From positions 1-64,000 of the forward strand of contig NZ_JACVVP010000004.1 in NCBI RefSeq assembly GCF_014534745.1: a stretch of 64,000 nt of DNA, written 5' to 3'. How positions within the stretch are numbered: position 1 is the first letter of the stretch; each line of letters starts with the position of its first letter. This document shows positions 62,372 through 64,000 of the stretch, piece after piece. This DNA is from Flammeovirga sp. EKP202. GTDB lineage: Bacteria; Bacteroidota; Bacteroidia; Cytophagales; Flammeovirgaceae. The notes beneath the pieces are model-generated. The model had not been told where the DNA came from. It ran no database searches and saw only the letters and a program-made list of their open reading frames with translations. Both the position numbers and the translations under genes were made by a program.

Positions 62372-63010
62372 ATGCATATACATTTACATCCACTTACGTC
62401 AAGAAGAATGGTGTTATGGATGTCTATATTATTTATGGTAGGAGCATCTTGTTTTATTTATTCAAGTTTTACGTTTTTGCTCCCTCATCCCAATGAATCA
62501 TTGCTTAATGCGATTTATTTTATAGGTTCTATTCCTTTTACCTTTGCCGCATTTTTTCAGTTATTAAATGCTACAAATCAGAAGAATCAGGAATGGAAAC
62601 TGGTGGCTTATCGTCCAAAGAATAGTGGTTATATTGCAGGGCTAACACAATGGCTTGGTACATTATTATTTAATATCAATACGTTTGACGCAACTCGAAA
62701 ACTCGATTGGCTAGAAGGGGATTTATTGGTATGGACACCCAATATGTTGGGGTCCATTTTATTTCTGATTTCCGCTTTTTATTTACTTAAAGAAATCTCT
62801 TTTAAGCTCAATTGGGACGATAGGGAAAACCTAAGTATTTGGATCAATATGCTAGGATGCATCACATTTATGTTATCTGCCATTGCTTCAATTTATTTAC
62901 CCCAACCATTGCCGCTAGCCTTTGTTCAATTTGCCTTGGTCAATACAGGAATTGGTGCCATTTGCTTTTTTGTAGTAGCATTTATTGGATTGACAAGATT
63001 ACCAGAATAG
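62372..63010 (+). CDS. Polytopic membrane protein, unknown function
   Basis: The 212-residue protein has about six helices: MVLWMSILFMVGASCFIYS, FIGSIPFTFAAFFQLL, YIAGLTQWLGTLLFNI, MLGSILFLISAFYLL, INMLGCITFMLSAIAS and GIGAICFFVVAFIGL. NINTFDATRKLDWLEGD is a polar, conserved-looking loop. Its His-rich start (MHIHLHPLTSRR) is notable. I do not recognise the family with confidence. It follows the decarboxylase terminator and may have its own promoter. Confidence 0.7.
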   Translation: MHIHLHPLTSRRMVLWMSILFMVGASCFIYSSFTFLLPHPNESLLNAIYFIGSIPFTFAAFFQLLNATNQKNQEWKLVAYRPKNSGYIAGLTQWLGTLLFNINTFDATRKLDWLEGDLLVWTPNMLGSILFLISAFYLLKEISFKLNWDDRENLSIWINMLGCITFMLSAIASIYLPQPLPLAFVQFALVNTGIGAICFFVVAFIGLTRLPE

Positions 63011-63018
63011 TATTTGTA

Positions 63019-64000
63019 TTAATACGTTTTTTCAAAAACAGAAGTATTACCAGCTCTGTCTGTAATGATCATTTTAAACTTTCCTTTTAAAGGTTGCTTA
63101 TCATTCAACAGTCGGGTCTGAATGTAATCTTTCTTAGCATCATATTCTAATAGAATAAATTGCCCATTTAAGGTCGCTTTATAAGAGGAGATTCCTGCAT
63201 CTTCATCCTCAATTTTGAAACGTAGTTGATTACTCTTCCATTTCTTTAGAAGTATAATTTTTGGAGGAGTATTTTCAGGTAAGATGGTAAACTTACCCAA
63301 TTTTGAGGTTCTGAAACTGATAACATTATCATTCCATCGACCACCTACAAAGTGCTTCTTTCCTTTCTGATCAATTCTGAAAACAAAGTTTTTGTCATCA
63401 ATAAGTGAAGAATCATTGACTTCATAATGTACCAAAGCACTAGCGTGTAATGGTGTATAGTAGTCATTAATTTTTAAAAGGTTTTGATCCTCTTCAATCG
63501 TAAGATACAGTGTGTCAAATAATGAATGTTCTCTAAATTCAATATTGACATTTTTACCATAATACTTTAATGATGAATGATGAGGAACCTGATATTCCAA
63601 ATGCGTGTCTAACTGAGTGGAATCAATAGAACACATAAATGGAAGGCCATCTCTTAGATCCCATAAATAGTAATTGACATTTCCTTTGTGGTAAGCAGGT
63701 TGAATTTTTTGATTCCAAAGTGGGAAATGTAGTTGAAGTGATTTTCCCTTCTCGGCAGGAATTGCCACTTTCATAATATTTTCTTCGATTGATAGGGAGT
63801 CAAATTGCTTGCTAAATTTAGGTGTGGGGATGTGCCCTTTAATAGTGAATTTGGTGACAGTGTGATTGTCAAAACTATCCCAAAGTTCAATTCTTATATT
63901 CTTACTCTCATTGGGGTTTACTTCAATAAATCCAGTGAGTGAATTGTCTGGGTAAATTGGTAAGTGGTTACTGTCAAACTTGTACAGCCTTTGGTATCTC
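63019..64000 (-). CDS. C-terminal part of an M23-type metallopeptidase (partial)
   Basis: The minus-strand frame stays open from the stop at 63019 to the window edge, at least 327 residues, so the gene is cut by the edge and its start is outside. The visible part is beta-rich with SKLGKFTILPENTPPKI, FKIEDEDAGISSYKATLNG, LLEYDAKKDYI and MIITDRAGNTSVFEKTY. These match the C-terminal region of large Bacteroidota M23 peptidases, whose catalytic domain lies further N-terminal. The catalytic residues are not visible here, so the enzyme call rests on the tail alone. Confidence 0.6.
   Translation of the reverse strand, partial: RYQRLYKFDSNHLPIYPDNSLTGFIEVNPNESKNIRIELWDSFDNHTVTKFTIKGHIPTPKFSKQFDSLSIEENIMKVAIPAEKGKSLQLHFPLWNQKIQPAYHKGNVNYYLWDLRDGLPFMCSIDSTQLDTHLEYQVPHHSSLKYYGKNVNIEFREHSLFDTLYLTIEEDQNLLKINDYYTPLHASALVHYEVNDSSLIDDKNFVFRIDQKGKKHFVGGRWNDNVISFRTSKLGKFTILPENTPPKIILLKKWKSNQLRFKIEDEDAGISSYKATLNGQFILLEYDAKKDYIQTRLLNDKQPLKGKFKMIITDRAGNTSVFEKTY

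Noticed and set aside
1..64000. tRNA, rRNA or CRISPR arrays
   Set aside because: The intergenic gaps were read for cloverleaf-like stems and evenly spaced repeats; none was convincing.

Overview
The window is AT-rich chromosomal DNA from a Bacteroidota bacterium, most likely a marine gliding member of the Cytophagales (Flammeovirga-like at a guess). The support is a SusC/SusD pair with a FecI/FecR-type regulator, a protein with a type IX secretion (T9SS) C-terminal sorting domain, a GldA-type gliding ABC ATPase, DUF4251, DUF5723 and META/DUF4377 lipoproteins, and several promoters of the Bacteroidota form TTTG...TAnnTTTG. Nearly all genes are intact. No rRNA, tRNA, CRISPR array, prophage or intact transposase gene was recognised.

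Layout. 1-5200: a gene remnant, a hairpin-rich repeat, the hisH-hisA-pgeF operon and a GH13 alpha-amylase lipoprotein. 5.6-13.2 kb: a lipoprotein, an ABC-F ATPase, a 54-residue membrane protein, an overlapping pair made of an alkyl-DHAP-synthase-like flavoprotein and glycerol-3-phosphate dehydrogenase, a SelW-like redox protein and a secreted lactonase. 13.3-21.8 kb: META lipoprotein, PfkB kinase, TatD, TcdA, acyltransferase, serine acetyltransferase, a His-rich secreted protein, and a J-domain protein in an operon with PspA/Vipp1. 22-25.2 kb: three lipid-related genes (FadD, alpha/beta hydrolase, scramblase-like). 25.4-30.4 kb: RluA-type pseudouridine synthase, T9SS cargo, RibD and AlkD-like protein. 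30.5-39.5 kb: a Sus-like locus (sigma, FecR, SusC, SusD, metallophosphoesterase, Vps62/NPP1-like lipoprotein) with no glycoside hydrolase. 39.6-41.6 kb: FolC and a lipoprotein.

41.7-48.9 kb is the most accessory part. It holds a decayed RhuM/Fic-family gene and three copies of a ~390-bp element with terminal inverted repeats and five internal hairpins. Two of the copies lie in opposite orientation around a divergent PepSY/Rrf2 gene pair, and one copy end supplies the stop codon of the PepSY gene. A shorter hairpin of the same family near position 575 shows compensatory stem changes, so the fold appears to be selected. Next comes a two-gene operon of a Dna2-like nuclease-helicase and a small membrane protein (48.8-52.8 kb).

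53-64 kb: a lipoprotein plus DUF5723 outer-membrane protein pair, an aminotransferase with a palindrome-rich upstream region, GldA, an FGGY sugar kinase, a small Sm-like protein, glutamate decarboxylase, a membrane protein, and the C-terminal part of an M23-type peptidase that runs off the right edge.

The best candidates for undescribed biology are the structured inverted-repeat element family, the J-protein/PspA operon, the Dna2-like operon, the hydrolase-free Sus-like locus and the GlpD/alkyl-DHAP-synthase-like pair. Family assignments rest on motifs read by eye; no database search was run.
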